From Pseudomonas sp. (GTDB lineage: Bacteria; Pseudomonadota; Gammaproteobacteria; Pseudomonadales; Pseudomonadaceae): a stretch of DNA of 64,000 nt. The notes under the pieces were generated by a model. That model made no database searches. It had not been told where the DNA came from and worked only from the letters and a program-made list of their open reading frames with translations. Positions 41,946 through 51,137 of the stretch are shown here, in pieces. The stretch's first letter is position 1. Each line of letters starts with the position of its first letter. The stretch covers positions 1 to 64,000 of the forward strand of contig NZ_JASLGE010000082.1 of assembly GCF_030150285.1 (NCBI RefSeq), read 5' to 3'. Made by a program: the position numbers and the translations under genes.

Positions 41946-44309
41946 TCACTGCACCACGCTGAACTCGACACGGGCGGTGGCACCACTTTCGTCGAGTACG
42001 CTCAATTCATAGCGCCCGGCACGGTCAAGGGCGACATTGAGCGTGTCTTCAAACCCGCTGTCGCCCAGCGGTTCTCCGTTCAGGAACCACCAACGCCGCC
42101 CGTCGCCGCCCAGCGCCGAGAGCGCCAGTGGCAATGCGCCCTGGCTCGATGCCGGACGCTGCAAGCGGTCGCCCTCGCGCACGCCAACAATCGACAGGCC
42201 CGCTACCGCGTTGAGCGCCGCAGGCGGGCAGGTGGTCGACGCCGCCGGCAAGCGCGCTTCGCGTCGTTCAGCCCGTGGCAGCCACGGCGCGAGCGGGGCC
42301 GGCCAGAGCGCGATTTGACGTGCGTGTGCGCCGGGGCAATGGGCGCTGACACGCAGGCCCTGCGCATCCACCCATACGGTTTCACGCAGGCCCGCCCCCA
42401 AGGGTTGATCGGCGGCCAGCAAGGTGGGCGGCGTGGTGTGATCCAGCGTCCAGGCAAAACGCTGGCGACGGCAATCGGGGTCGTTCTTGTCAATGGGCTG
42501 GCCCAGCGGCCAGCAAATGGCAGCCACGCCAACCGTGTCCGGCACCGGCTGTTGCGGCGCAACACGCCCACGTTGGCTGTCGCGATTGCTCAACACATCG
42601 TGAACTTGCAGCATCAGCGGCGCGGCTGAAGCCAGGCCAAATTGCCCCGGCACCGGGGTTCCGTCGGGGCGGCCAATCCACACGCCAATCACATAGCGCG
42701 GCCCCACGCCAATCGCCAACGCATCGCGAAAACCATAACTGGTGCCGGTCTTCCAGGCCAGCAACGGGCGCTGCACCAACTCGGCCGTAGGGTCACGGTC
42801 CGGGCGTGCCTGCCCACTGAGGATACGCCGCACGATCCACGCCGAGCCGGGTGACAACAGCCGCCGCTCGCGCAGTTCATCCTCGGGTTGCAGGCGCAGC
42901 CTGGCGCTTTTACCGCCGCGCGCCAGAGCGCTGTAACCGCTGACCAGATCCTCAAGACGGCTGCCCGCACCGCCCAGAATCAACGCCAAGTTGGGCTCGG
43001 CCAGTGACGGCAGGCTCAGCGGCACGCCGCCATTGCGCAAGTCGGCGGCAAAGCGCTTGGGCCCGTAGGCTTCCAGCAATTGCACGGCCGGCAAGTTGAG
43101 CGACAGGGCCAAGGCCGCGCTGGCCGCCACCGGCCCGCTGAAGCCCATCGAGAAGTTGCCCGGCCGGTAATCCCCGTAGCGCCGGGGCACATCCTGCAAC
43201 AGCGATTCGGAGTGAATCAGCCCCGCGTCCAGTGCCATGCCGTACAGGAACGGTTTGAGCGTGGAGCCCGGCGAGCGCAGGGCGCTGATCATGTCCACAT
43301 GGCCAAAGCGCCGCGCATCGTTGATGTCTACCGACCCCAGGTAGGCGCGCACGGCCATGGTGTCCGTTTCGACGACGATGATCGCGGCCGAGGTGTAATC
43401 GGGTAAACGCGCACGCCAGCCCAGCAGCAGGTCTTCAAGACGACGTTGCAGGCTGGCATCGAGCGTGGTGCGAATCAACGGCGGGCTGTGCGGGCGGTTC
43501 AGGCGCCGGGCCAGCAACGGAGCGAGGCTGGGTTCCTGACGCGGGGCCAACAACAACGGTTCCTCCAGTGCTTCATCGACTGCCGACAGTGGCCAGACCC
43601 CGTATTCAGCCAACCGGCGCAGCACTTTATCGCGGGCGACCTGCGCCCTCTGCGGATGACGGTCGGGGCGCAGGCGACTCGGGGCCTGTGGCAATACCGC
43701 CAGCAAGGCGGCTTCGGAACGCGTGAGTTGCTGTGGTGACTTGCCCAAGTACGCCCAACTGGCCGCCGCCACGCCTTGCAAGGTGCCGCCAAACGGCGCG
43801 CGATTGAGGTACAGCGCCAGGATCTGGTCCTTGGACAAATGCCATTCCAGTTGCGCCGTGCGCCACAACTGGCGCAGCTTGCCCGGCAAGGTGCGCTCAT
43901 GCGGGTCCAGCAGCCGTGCCACCTGCATCGACAACGTACTGCCACCCGACAGCACCCGCCCGCCGCTCAGGTTTTGCCAGGCGGCGCGGCCCAGCGCCAG
44001 CGGGTTGACCCCGGGGTGGCGGTAAAACCAGCGGTCTTCATAAGTCAGCAGCGCCTCAAGGTAGTAAGGCGAGACCTCATCGACGGCCACCGGGTAGCGC
44101 CACACGCCCTGCGCATCGGCAAAGCGCCACAGTGGCGTGCCGTCTTCGGCCAACACCACCCGCGCCAAGTCATCCTGGGGCAGCGGCAGCGGCCAGATCC
44201 GGTCCGCCAGCCATAACACCGCCAGCACACACCCCACGCCGGTCAGCAGCCCGGCCGCTAACCGTAGCGGTCTGCGGCGATTCTCTGGCACAGTGGCGCC
44301 CTCATTCAT
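41946..44309 (-). CDS. pbpC: PbpC, penicillin-binding protein 1C
   Basis: 787 residues from ATG 44309. Membrane anchor at about 15-36; GT51 glycosyltransferase domain with E91 (YEDRWFYRHPG) and GGSTLSMQVARLL; transpeptidase domain with S349-T-L-K352 (SPGSTLKP), SLN in LALSLNLPAVQLL and KTGTS; C-terminal BiPBP domain (about 700-787). Class A bifunctional peptidoglycan synthase. In many Proteobacteria pbpC is linked to the alpha-2-macroglobulin gene yfhM, here at 44728. No clear ribosome site upstream of the chosen ATG. Confidence 0.92.
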   Translation of the reverse strand: MNEGATVPENRRRPLRLAAGLLTGVGCVLAVLWLADRIWPLPLPQDDLARVVLAEDGTPLWRFADAQGVWRYPVAVDEVSPYYLEALLTYEDRWFYRHPGVNPLALGRAAWQNLSGGRVLSGGSTLSMQVARLLDPHERTLPGKLRQLWRTAQLEWHLSKDQILALYLNRAPFGGTLQGVAAASWAYLGKSPQQLTRSEAALLAVLPQAPSRLRPDRHPQRAQVARDKVLRRLAEYGVWPLSAVDEALEEPLLLAPRQEPSLAPLLARRLNRPHSPPLIRTTLDASLQRRLEDLLLGWRARLPDYTSAAIIVVETDTMAVRAYLGSVDINDARRFGHVDMISALRSPGSTLKPFLYGMALDAGLIHSESLLQDVPRRYGDYRPGNFSMGFSGPVAASAALALSLNLPAVQLLEAYGPKRFAADLRNGGVPLSLPSLAEPNLALILGGAGSRLEDLVSGYSALARGGKSARLRLQPEDELRERRLLSPGSAWIVRRILSGQARPDRDPTAELVQRPLLAWKTGTSYGFRDALAIGVGPRYVIGVWIGRPDGTPVPGQFGLASAAPLMLQVHDVLSNRDSQRGRVAPQQPVPDTVGVAAICWPLGQPIDKNDPDCRRQRFAWTLDHTTPPTLLAADQPLGAGLRETVWVDAQGLRVSAHCPGAHARQIALWPAPLAPWLPRAERREARLPAASTTCPPAALNAVAGLSIVGVREGDRLQRPASSQGALPLALSALGGDGRRWWFLNGEPLGDSGFEDTLNVALDRAGRYELSVLDESGATARVEFSVVQ

Positions 44310-44321
44310 TGGGACACACAC

Positions 44322-44615
44322 ATGCACGTTGAAGGATTTTTCGAGAGCCTGGGGCAAATGTTCGGGGCCATCATTCGCTTTATCGTTGAAGGGTTGAGCG
44401 GCATTTTCAGTGGCCTGAGCAACGCGGGCGGCAATTTCATCGAGGGATTGAGCCAGACCCTGGGCATGCAAGCGTCGATCATCAGCATCGCCCTGCTGGT
44501 GCTCGGCCTGTTGTGTTTGTACAACGCCGTGCGGGCCTTCATGCGCACCTCCATCATCGGCGGCGTGGTCTGGTTGCTGCTAGGGCTGTGGGTGATCAGC
44601 GGGCTCATCAACTGA
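44322..44615 (+). CDS. Small two-helix membrane protein between pbpC and yfhM
   Basis: 97 residues, not recognised. N-terminal amphipathic part (VEGFFESLGQMFGAIIRFIVEGL, broken by family-free reading) is followed by two membrane helices: SIISIALLVLGLLCLYNAV and SIIGGVVWLLLGLWVISGL. It is divergent from pbpC across 12 bases and converges on yfhM. There is no strong Shine-Dalgarno sequence, and an internal ATG at codon 13 is possible. Coding is supported by clean hydrophobic periodicity. Confidence 0.6.
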   Translation: MHVEGFFESLGQMFGAIIRFIVEGLSGIFSGLSNAGGNFIEGLSQTLGMQASIISIALLVLGLLCLYNAVRAFMRTSIIGGVVWLLLGLWVISGLIN

Positions 44616-44640
44616 CCCGCCTGTGTACCTGATGCCGATG

Positions 44641-44707
44641 CCGTAGGCGCGAGCTTGCTCGCGATCTTTTGATCTTTAAAAGATCGCGAGCAAGCTCGCG
44701 CCTACGG
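44641..44707. repeat. Inverted pair of REP elements (30-bp perfect arms)
   Basis: Arms 44641-44670 and 44678-44707 are exact inverse copies with a 7-base loop. The core, GTAGGCGCGAGCTTGCTCGC, is the Pseudomonas REP sequence. It lies between the small membrane protein gene and the convergent yfhM stop at 44728. Confidence 0.9.
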
Positions 44708-44727
44708 GTGCCAATTCCAGTGCCGCG

Positions 44728-47700
44728 TTATCGGCCTTTGATCACCATTTGCCCCGGGGTTTCGCCCACGGCGTGCCAGTTGGGCCGGTACATCGATTCC
44801 ACTTGCGGCGGCGGCACGCGGTATGTGCCGGGGGTGACGGCACGGGCCAGGTATAACAGGTGCGTGGTGCCGTAGCCGTCGAGGTCCAGCGCGGCGACGT
44901 AGCGGTCATCCCGGTATTCCTGATGCTGCACGGCCGCGTTCTGCATCGACTCGCGCCATTGCTTGACCTGGCTGCTGGCGTTTTCAAGGCTGGCTGCGCT
45001 CTGGCCCAGGTTCTGGTTTTCCAGTTCAAGCCCCGCCGGTAGCAAGTCCACCACCAAGGCATCCGGCACCCGCTGCTTGGCCGTCACAGCCAAATGCACC
45101 AGCACCAGGTCGCCGCTTTTCAGTGCCCGCAGGTCCAGCGGTTCTCCATTCATCCCCAGGTAATCACGGCGAATGCTCATGTTTACGCCACCGGCCACGG
45201 GGGCCTGCTGCGGGTAACCCGAGATGGTCAGTTGCTGATACACCGGCGCGCTGCCTTCGTTGTGCACAGTCAACGGGGACTCCAGCAACGGCCCTTGCAG
45301 TTTGATGCCCGACTGGCTGTTATTCAGCGTGCGCGTCTGCCCGCCACTCACCAGTTGCGCCGCCCAGGGTTGCGCCGGCTGGCTCAGCAAACCGCGACCG
45401 GCCAGGAACAGCGAGTTGCGTTCCTGGGTCGACAACCACTGGCTAGCCGCCAGTTGATCCGACAACGCAAACACACGTTGTTCGCGCTGGCCGTTCATCA
45501 GGTTGTTTTCTTCAAGCAAGGCCAGTATCAACGCCTGATCGCGCAGCGGGCTGCCATAGTCGCCCAGCCACTCATCGGCAGGGCGCGTGACGGCCAGGCC
45601 GGCCACCAGGGCCTGATCGGCACGCGGCGCGTCGCCCATCAATTGCAGCGCGATAGCCAGTTGCACCAACGGTAAACCGGAGCGCGCCTCACTGCGGCGT
45701 TCAAAAAGGCTGCGCAGCGACCCCAGGGGTGCCTGCTGACTGCGCGCCAGCACCAACCCCGCATAGGCTTGCACGGCAAAACGGGTGTGTTCGAGGTTGT
45801 CGCTGGCATCGGCTTCGATCAGGTTGCGCTCTTGCACGTAACGCAACAGGCGCTCGCTGGCCTTTTTCAGCGCCTCAGGCGGCACCGCAAAGCCCTGGTC
45901 GCGAGCGCGCAGCAGGAAGTCCGTGACGTAGGCCGTCAACCAATACTCTTCCTGACCGTCTGCGCCCCACAGGCCAAAGCTGCCGTTGTAGCGCTGCATG
46001 CCCAGCAGGCGCTCGATGCCCAGTTCGATCTTGCGCTGGCGGTCGACGTCCGGTTCACCTTCAAGGCCCAGACGCTTGAGCAAAGCCGCGTCGGCGTACA
46101 GCGCCGGGTACAGGCCGCTGGTGGTTTGTTCGGAACAGCCATAGGGGTACGCCTTGAGCGCGCGAATTTGCTCGCCGAGGTTCAGCGGCGGCCGGCTCGA
46201 CAGGCTGAGCAAGGCTTCACGCCCCGCCGGCTCGAAGGCTTGCAACTCGCCCTCAGGCAGGCTCCACGGCTGCTCGTTGAGCACCGCGCGGTAATGCTTG
46301 AGCAACGCCGGGTACGCGGGGCGCACGCCCAATGTCCATTCGCGGGTGAACGGTGCCAGGGTCTCGCCCGGCACTTCAAGGCCGTTGACGGTGACCTTGA
46401 CCTGGCCGGTGCCATACCCGCCCAGCGCCTTGACCGGGATTTGCAAGGTGCTGCGCTGGCCGGGGCTGAGGGTGACGTTAGAAGACGGCGCACCCAGCAC
46501 CTCCAGTTGGCCTTCGGTGCTCACCTGCACATCCAGGGTTTGCGCGGTAGCGGTCAGGTTGGACAGGTCCAGCGCCAGCCGAGTCTGGTCGCCACCGGCC
46601 ATAAAGCGCGGGGCAGCCAGTTCGGCCACCAGCGGGGCCGCGACCACGGTCTTGGCCTCGGCCATGCCGTAGCGGTCGTCGGTCCAGGCTTGTGCCATCA
46701 GGCGCAATTCACCATTGAAGTCCGGAATGTTGACGCTGACTTCGCCCTCGCCCTGTGCGTTCAGGCTTACGGGAGCGCTTTGCAGGGCAACAATGGTCAC
46801 ACTGGTGGCCGGGCGCTTGCCGCCCTTGGCCAGCGCGGCATCGCCACCAAACGCGAGGCTGGCCAGACGGCCCTGCCCGGCTTCGATCAATTGCCCGTAA
46901 ATATCCAGTTGGTCCGCGCCATACGCCTTGCGCCCGAACAGGCTGGCGTAAGGGTCCGGGGTGACGTAATCGGTAATGTTCAGCACGCCGACGTCCACGG
47001 CGGCCAACACCACATGGGCTTGCGCGGGAACGCTGCCATCGGCGTTTTTGACGTGAAGCTTCACCGTTAGCGGTTGTTTGGGGCGCATGGTCTGCGGGGC
47101 GTCGAGGGTCAGCGCCAGCTTGCGCTGGGTGCGATCGAGCGGCAAGTGCAGCACCCCCACCGCGCGCTTGGGGGTGATCGCGGTTTTGCGCTCACCGGGG
47201 CGAATCACCAGGGCGCTGATGTATAAATCGTGGCGAGCCCACGTCGGATCGATCTTGATGTCGAACGCCTTGCCTTCGGCCGGCACGTCGATCTCTTGCC
47301 ACCACAACGGGCCGTCGCTGCCTTCAACCAGCAAGTAGCCCTTACCCGCCGCCGGTGGTGTGACGGTGACCCTGGCGGTGTCGCCATTGGCATACGCCGC
47401 CTTGTCCAGCGCCAGCTTGACCTGATCGGGGCGCACGGCACCGCCTTCAGCGTTGTCCTGCGCGCGGTAGCCCGCCCAGAATTGCAGGCTGCTGACCAGC
47501 CCGGTTTGCGGGTCTTGCACTTCAACCCGGTACGGGCCCCACTCCACCGGGAAACTGACCTTGGCAGTGGCACCGGCCTTGAGGCTGACGGTCTCTTCGT
47601 TGAGGTTTAAAAACTTCTCGTTGTAGTGATAGCTCCAGCCATCGCTTTCGGAGTAGTTCCAGTAATAGTCACGGCGCTCACGCACCAGCCGCACCTTAAG

Positions 47701-49617
47701 GTCGTCGGCGGCCAGTTTGTTGCCCTGGCTGTCGGCCACCAGCAGCTCGAACTCGACCGGGCCGTCACCCTCGGTTTCAGTGCCGTCAAACACCCCGCGC
47801 ACACCCGGCAGGCGCTCCGCCGGCCACACCGGCTGCACCAGACGCCGGGTAATCGGGCGCCCGCCCGACTCTTGCAGGCTGGCCTGAACGATCAGTTGCA
47901 ACGGCGAGCGGGCCTCACTCCAGCGGCTTTCAATGCTCAGCGTCTCGGTGCCCTGGGCGTTGAGCACGCTTTCATCCAGCTCCAGGTCCTGGGTCAGGTC
48001 GCTTTCGGTGATCGAACCGAACTGATACCCCGGCAAGGTACTGACGGCTTCGCGCAGCGGCCGCACATACACTTGGCCACTGAGGCGGTTACCCACGGCA
48101 GGCGCACCGTACAAGTAGCGGCCCGTGACCTGGATATGGGCGGTTTGATCGGGGCTCAGCGGTGTGTCGCTGCCCTTGAGTTCCAGCGCCATTCGCTCGG
48201 GCAGAAAGTCTTCGACCAGAAACTCATAGAGCTGCGGTTTGCCGTCACCCAGGTCGAACACCAGTTGCCAGCGCCCGGTCGGCGCTTCGCCCGCCAGGTC
48301 CAGCGCGTATTGATAGAAGCCGGAAGCGTCCGGGGACCAGACAAACTTGCGACTGACCTGCTCGTCCGGGCGACGCACTTCTACGCTCACCGGCTGGGTT
48401 TTGACCGGCTGGCCATCGCGGTCGCGCAGCAAGGCATTGAGCAGCACCGTTTCGCCGGGGCGGTACAAATCGCGAGGGCCAAACACAAAGAATTGCAACG
48501 GGTGAGCCTGCGGGCCACCGACATCAAACTCAGCCAGGTCGAGGGCCGCCGTGTTCAGACGCAGCAGGCTGGTCTGGTCGCCTTCACGGGCAACCAGCAC
48601 TTCAGCCTTGGGTGCCAACGCCAGCTCAGCGTGGCCGTCTTTGCCCGTCTTGCCAGTGGTCAGCACCTGGCCTTTGCCATCAAGCACTTGCAGCTCCACA
48701 CCGGCCAACGCGCTGCCACCTTCCAGCGCTTGGGTGAACACATCCAGGCGTTTCTGATAGCGGTGCACAGATAGACCCACGTCACTGAGGGTGAACAGGG
48801 TGGCCGGCGTGGCGTAGTTGTAACTGCCTGATGCGGTCATCACGGCCAGGTATACGCCCGGCGCTTGCAGAGGCTTGATGCCCGACGTCGGCAGGATCAC
48901 GGTTTCGCGCGTGTTGCGCGCCGGGTTCAGGTCAAACCGGGCGCCGTACACCAGGTCGGCCATGCCCAGCAGGTCGCGGGCTTCATAACTTTGCAGGCTG
49001 CTGTTGCGGCCCCATTGGCTGAGAAAGGCGGGCAGCGACTCGGGTTTGACCCGGAAAAACTCCACATCCACCTTGTCGACGTTCAGCGCAATCACCGGCA
49101 GGCCTTGAGCCAACCGCGTGGGCAGCAACGTGCCACGGCTGGCAAACCCGACCGTGGGTTGCAGGTCGCGGGTTTCGAGGCGGCTGACAAACTCTTCGGC
49201 CAGCCGAGCGTCATTGACCGCCCGCACGCCGGGGTCGACGGTCAGTACCAACTGGCGCTGCGGCTCAAGGTGGCGCAGACGCAGTTCCATCAGGTTATCG
49301 GACAATTCCCAGGCACCGTCGACCTTGCCGGTTTTGGTATCCACCACATGCACTTTATCGGCAAAGGACTGCTCCGGGTCCAGCGGCACCGAGAAGCTCA
49401 CCGACAAGGTGCTGGCCCCGTCCAGTTGCACCTCCGAGACGTCCACCACGCTGAGTTCACGCCCGGCATAGCGCTCGGCCAGCGCCTTGACGTCCTGAAC
49501 CGGTTTGGCCGGCTGGCTGGCCGCAACGGCTGGTGCCGCCGGGGCGTCGACGCTTGAGGAGTCACACGCGCTGAGCAGCGCCAGCGTGCAGGCCAGGAAC
49601 AATCCTTTTTTAAGCAT
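44728..49617 (-). CDS. yfhM: Bacterial alpha-2-macroglobulin lipoprotein
   Basis: 1629 residues, normal for this family. Signal peptide with lipobox LLSAC, so it is lipidated and periplasmic (or surface exposed). The bait region and macroglobulin domains fill the first 1100 residues. The thioester motif C1161-S-E-Q (YPYGCSEQTTSG) is intact, so it can trap proteases covalently. Terminal domain ends GTYRVPPPQVESMYRPNWH. Linked to pbpC, as known for periplasmic defence and repair. ATG 49617 starts the lipoprotein signal. Confidence 0.93.
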   Translation of the reverse strand: MLKKGLFLACTLALLSACDSSSVDAPAAPAVAASQPAKPVQDVKALAERYAGRELSVVDVSEVQLDGASTLSVSFSVPLDPEQSFADKVHVVDTKTGKVDGAWELSDNLMELRLRHLEPQRQLVLTVDPGVRAVNDARLAEEFVSRLETRDLQPTVGFASRGTLLPTRLAQGLPVIALNVDKVDVEFFRVKPESLPAFLSQWGRNSSLQSYEARDLLGMADLVYGARFDLNPARNTRETVILPTSGIKPLQAPGVYLAVMTASGSYNYATPATLFTLSDVGLSVHRYQKRLDVFTQALEGGSALAGVELQVLDGKGQVLTTGKTGKDGHAELALAPKAEVLVAREGDQTSLLRLNTAALDLAEFDVGGPQAHPLQFFVFGPRDLYRPGETVLLNALLRDRDGQPVKTQPVSVEVRRPDEQVSRKFVWSPDASGFYQYALDLAGEAPTGRWQLVFDLGDGKPQLYEFLVEDFLPERMALELKGSDTPLSPDQTAHIQVTGRYLYGAPAVGNRLSGQVYVRPLREAVSTLPGYQFGSITESDLTQDLELDESVLNAQGTETLSIESRWSEARSPLQLIVQASLQESGGRPITRRLVQPVWPAERLPGVRGVFDGTETEGDGPVEFELLVADSQGNKLAADDLKVRLVRERRDYYWNYSESDGWSYHYNEKFLNLNEETVSLKAGATAKVSFPVEWGPYRVEVQDPQTGLVSSLQFWAGYRAQDNAEGGAVRPDQVKLALDKAAYANGDTARVTVTPPAAGKGYLLVEGSDGPLWWQEIDVPAEGKAFDIKIDPTWARHDLYISALVIRPGERKTAITPKRAVGVLHLPLDRTQRKLALTLDAPQTMRPKQPLTVKLHVKNADGSVPAQAHVVLAAVDVGVLNITDYVTPDPYASLFGRKAYGADQLDIYGQLIEAGQGRLASLAFGGDAALAKGGKRPATSVTIVALQSAPVSLNAQGEGEVSVNIPDFNGELRLMAQAWTDDRYGMAEAKTVVAAPLVAELAAPRFMAGGDQTRLALDLSNLTATAQTLDVQVSTEGQLEVLGAPSSNVTLSPGQRSTLQIPVKALGGYGTGQVKVTVNGLEVPGETLAPFTREWTLGVRPAYPALLKHYRAVLNEQPWSLPEGELQAFEPAGREALLSLSSRPPLNLGEQIRALKAYPYGCSEQTTSGLYPALYADAALLKRLGLEGEPDVDRQRKIELGIERLLGMQRYNGSFGLWGADGQEEYWLTAYVTDFLLRARDQGFAVPPEALKKASERLLRYVQERNLIEADASDNLEHTRFAVQAYAGLVLARSQQAPLGSLRSLFERRSEARSGLPLVQLAIALQLMGDAPRADQALVAGLAVTRPADEWLGDYGSPLRDQALILALLEENNLMNGQREQRVFALSDQLAASQWLSTQERNSLFLAGRGLLSQPAQPWAAQLVSGGQTRTLNNSQSGIKLQGPLLESPLTVHNEGSAPVYQQLTISGYPQQAPVAGGVNMSIRRDYLGMNGEPLDLRALKSGDLVLVHLAVTAKQRVPDALVVDLLPAGLELENQNLGQSAASLENASSQVKQWRESMQNAAVQHQEYRDDRYVAALDLDGYGTTHLLYLARAVTPGTYRVPPPQVESMYRPNWHAVGETPGQMVIKGR

Positions 49618-49767
49618 GATGGGCTCGTTAACAGGGCGTTGAAGGGGTCGACTATATAACAGCACGGCGAGAACCACAGACTCGCCGGTCAGACTGACCC
49701 ACAATTGAGGGATAGGTTCGTCACCCGGCCTGTGCGGTTACAATCGCGCCCCTTCAAAGGAGCCTGC

Positions 49768-51096
49768 ATGTCTTTTCTGCTAGCCGACTGGCGCGACCGC
49801 CCGACCCATCGCCGGGTATGGGCGCTGGCGGCCCCCATGATCCTCTCGAACATTTCGGTGCCCCTGGTGACGCTGGTGGACAGCGCCGTCATCGGCCATT
49901 TGCCCCACGCCCATCAATTGGGCGCGGTGGCGGTGGGTGGCAGCCTGTACACCTTCCTGGCCTGGGCAATGGGCTTTTTGCGCATGGGCACCACCGGGTT
50001 TGCGGCCCAGGCTGCCGGGCGCGGCGACGGCAGTGCATTGCGTCAAATACTGTTGCAAGGCCTGCTGCTCGGCCTGCTGCTGTCGATGTGCCTGGGGGCC
50101 ATTGCGCTCCCGTTCAGCGGCTTGGCCTTGAGCGTGATGCAGCCTTCTCCCGACATGCAGGCCCTGACGCTGGAGTTCTTCCATACCCGGCTCTTCGGGT
50201 TACCCGGTGCCCTCGCCACGTACGCCTTGGTAGGCTGGTTTTTGGGCGCGCAAAACGCCCGAGCACCGCTGGCGATACTGCTGACCACCAACGTCGTCAA
50301 TATCGTACTCAACCTGTGGTTTGTACTTGGCCTGGACTGGGGCGTCGCGGGTTCGGCGCGGGCATCGGTGATTGCCGAGTGGAGCGGTGCCCTGCTGGGG
50401 CTGTGGCTGACCCGGGGGGCGCTGCGGGCGTACCCCGGCAAAATGCGCTGGGCCGCGCTGCAGGTGTGGCACAACTGGCAGCCGTTGCTGGGGGTAAACC
50501 GGGATATTTTTATCCGCAGCCTGCTGCTGCAATCGGTGTTCTTTTTAATCACCTTGCAAGGCGCTCGCTTGGGGGATGCCACCGTGGCAGCCAATGCCTT
50601 GTTGCTGAACGGCTTGCTGCTGACCGCTCATGCGCTGGACGGCCTGGCCCACGCCGTTGAAGCGTTGTGCGGCCACGCCATCGGTGCCCGTGATCGCACC
50701 GCATTGCGTCGCTCGATGGTGGTCGCGTGCGGTTGGTCGTTACTGGCCAGTGCGATGTTTGCGCTGCTGTTTCTGTTCGGCGGGCGCGGGTTTATCGCCC
50801 TGCAAACCGACATTCCCAGCGTGCGCGAAACCGCCTTCCAGTACTTGCCGTACTTGGCCGTATTGCCATTGATTGCGGTGTGGAGTTACGTGTTGGACGG
50901 GCTGTTTATCGGAGCCACCCGCGCCCGGGAGATGCGCAATGCGATGATCATCAGCGTGGTCATTGCCCTGCCGGTGGCCTGGGCCCTACATGGCTATGGC
51001 AACCATGGGCTGTGGATCAGTTTTTTACTGTTTATGGTGCTGCGCAGTGGGGTTCTGGGGCTGTCTGCAGTGCGCATTCAGTGGTTTACCCCGTAA
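49768..51096 (+). CDS. MATE-family efflux transporter (DinF-like)
   Basis: 442 residues, 12 membrane helices. Family signs: ALAAPMILSNISVPLVTLVDSAVIG in the first helices (split over the 20-residue limit), MGFLRMGTTGFAAQA, and GAQNARAPLAILL. The sequence belongs to the DinF branch. Probably exports toxic cations or drugs. Counterpart of PA4838 beside speA. AAAGGAG lies 6 bases before the ATG. A REP hairpin follows the stop. Confidence 0.88.
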   Translation: MSFLLADWRDRPTHRRVWALAAPMILSNISVPLVTLVDSAVIGHLPHAHQLGAVAVGGSLYTFLAWAMGFLRMGTTGFAAQAAGRGDGSALRQILLQGLLLGLLLSMCLGAIALPFSGLALSVMQPSPDMQALTLEFFHTRLFGLPGALATYALVGWFLGAQNARAPLAILLTTNVVNIVLNLWFVLGLDWGVAGSARASVIAEWSGALLGLWLTRGALRAYPGKMRWAALQVWHNWQPLLGVNRDIFIRSLLLQSVFFLITLQGARLGDATVAANALLLNGLLLTAHALDGLAHAVEALCGHAIGARDRTALRRSMVVACGWSLLASAMFALLFLFGGRGFIALQTDIPSVRETAFQYLPYLAVLPLIAVWSYVLDGLFIGATRAREMRNAMIISVVIALPVAWALHGYGNHGLWISFLLFMVLRSGVLGLSAVRIQWFTP

Positions 51097-51130
51097 CCCT
51101 GTAGGCGCGATATTGCTCGCGCCTACAGGG
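51097..51130. repeat. Single REP hairpin between MATE and speA
   Basis: CCCTGTAGGCGCGA (51097-51110) pairs exactly with its inverse (51117-51130), loop TATTGC. It sits between two convergent genes (speA stop at 51138) and overlaps the region where a bidirectional terminator is expected. Confidence 0.8.
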
Positions 51131-51137
51131 GGCCCGT

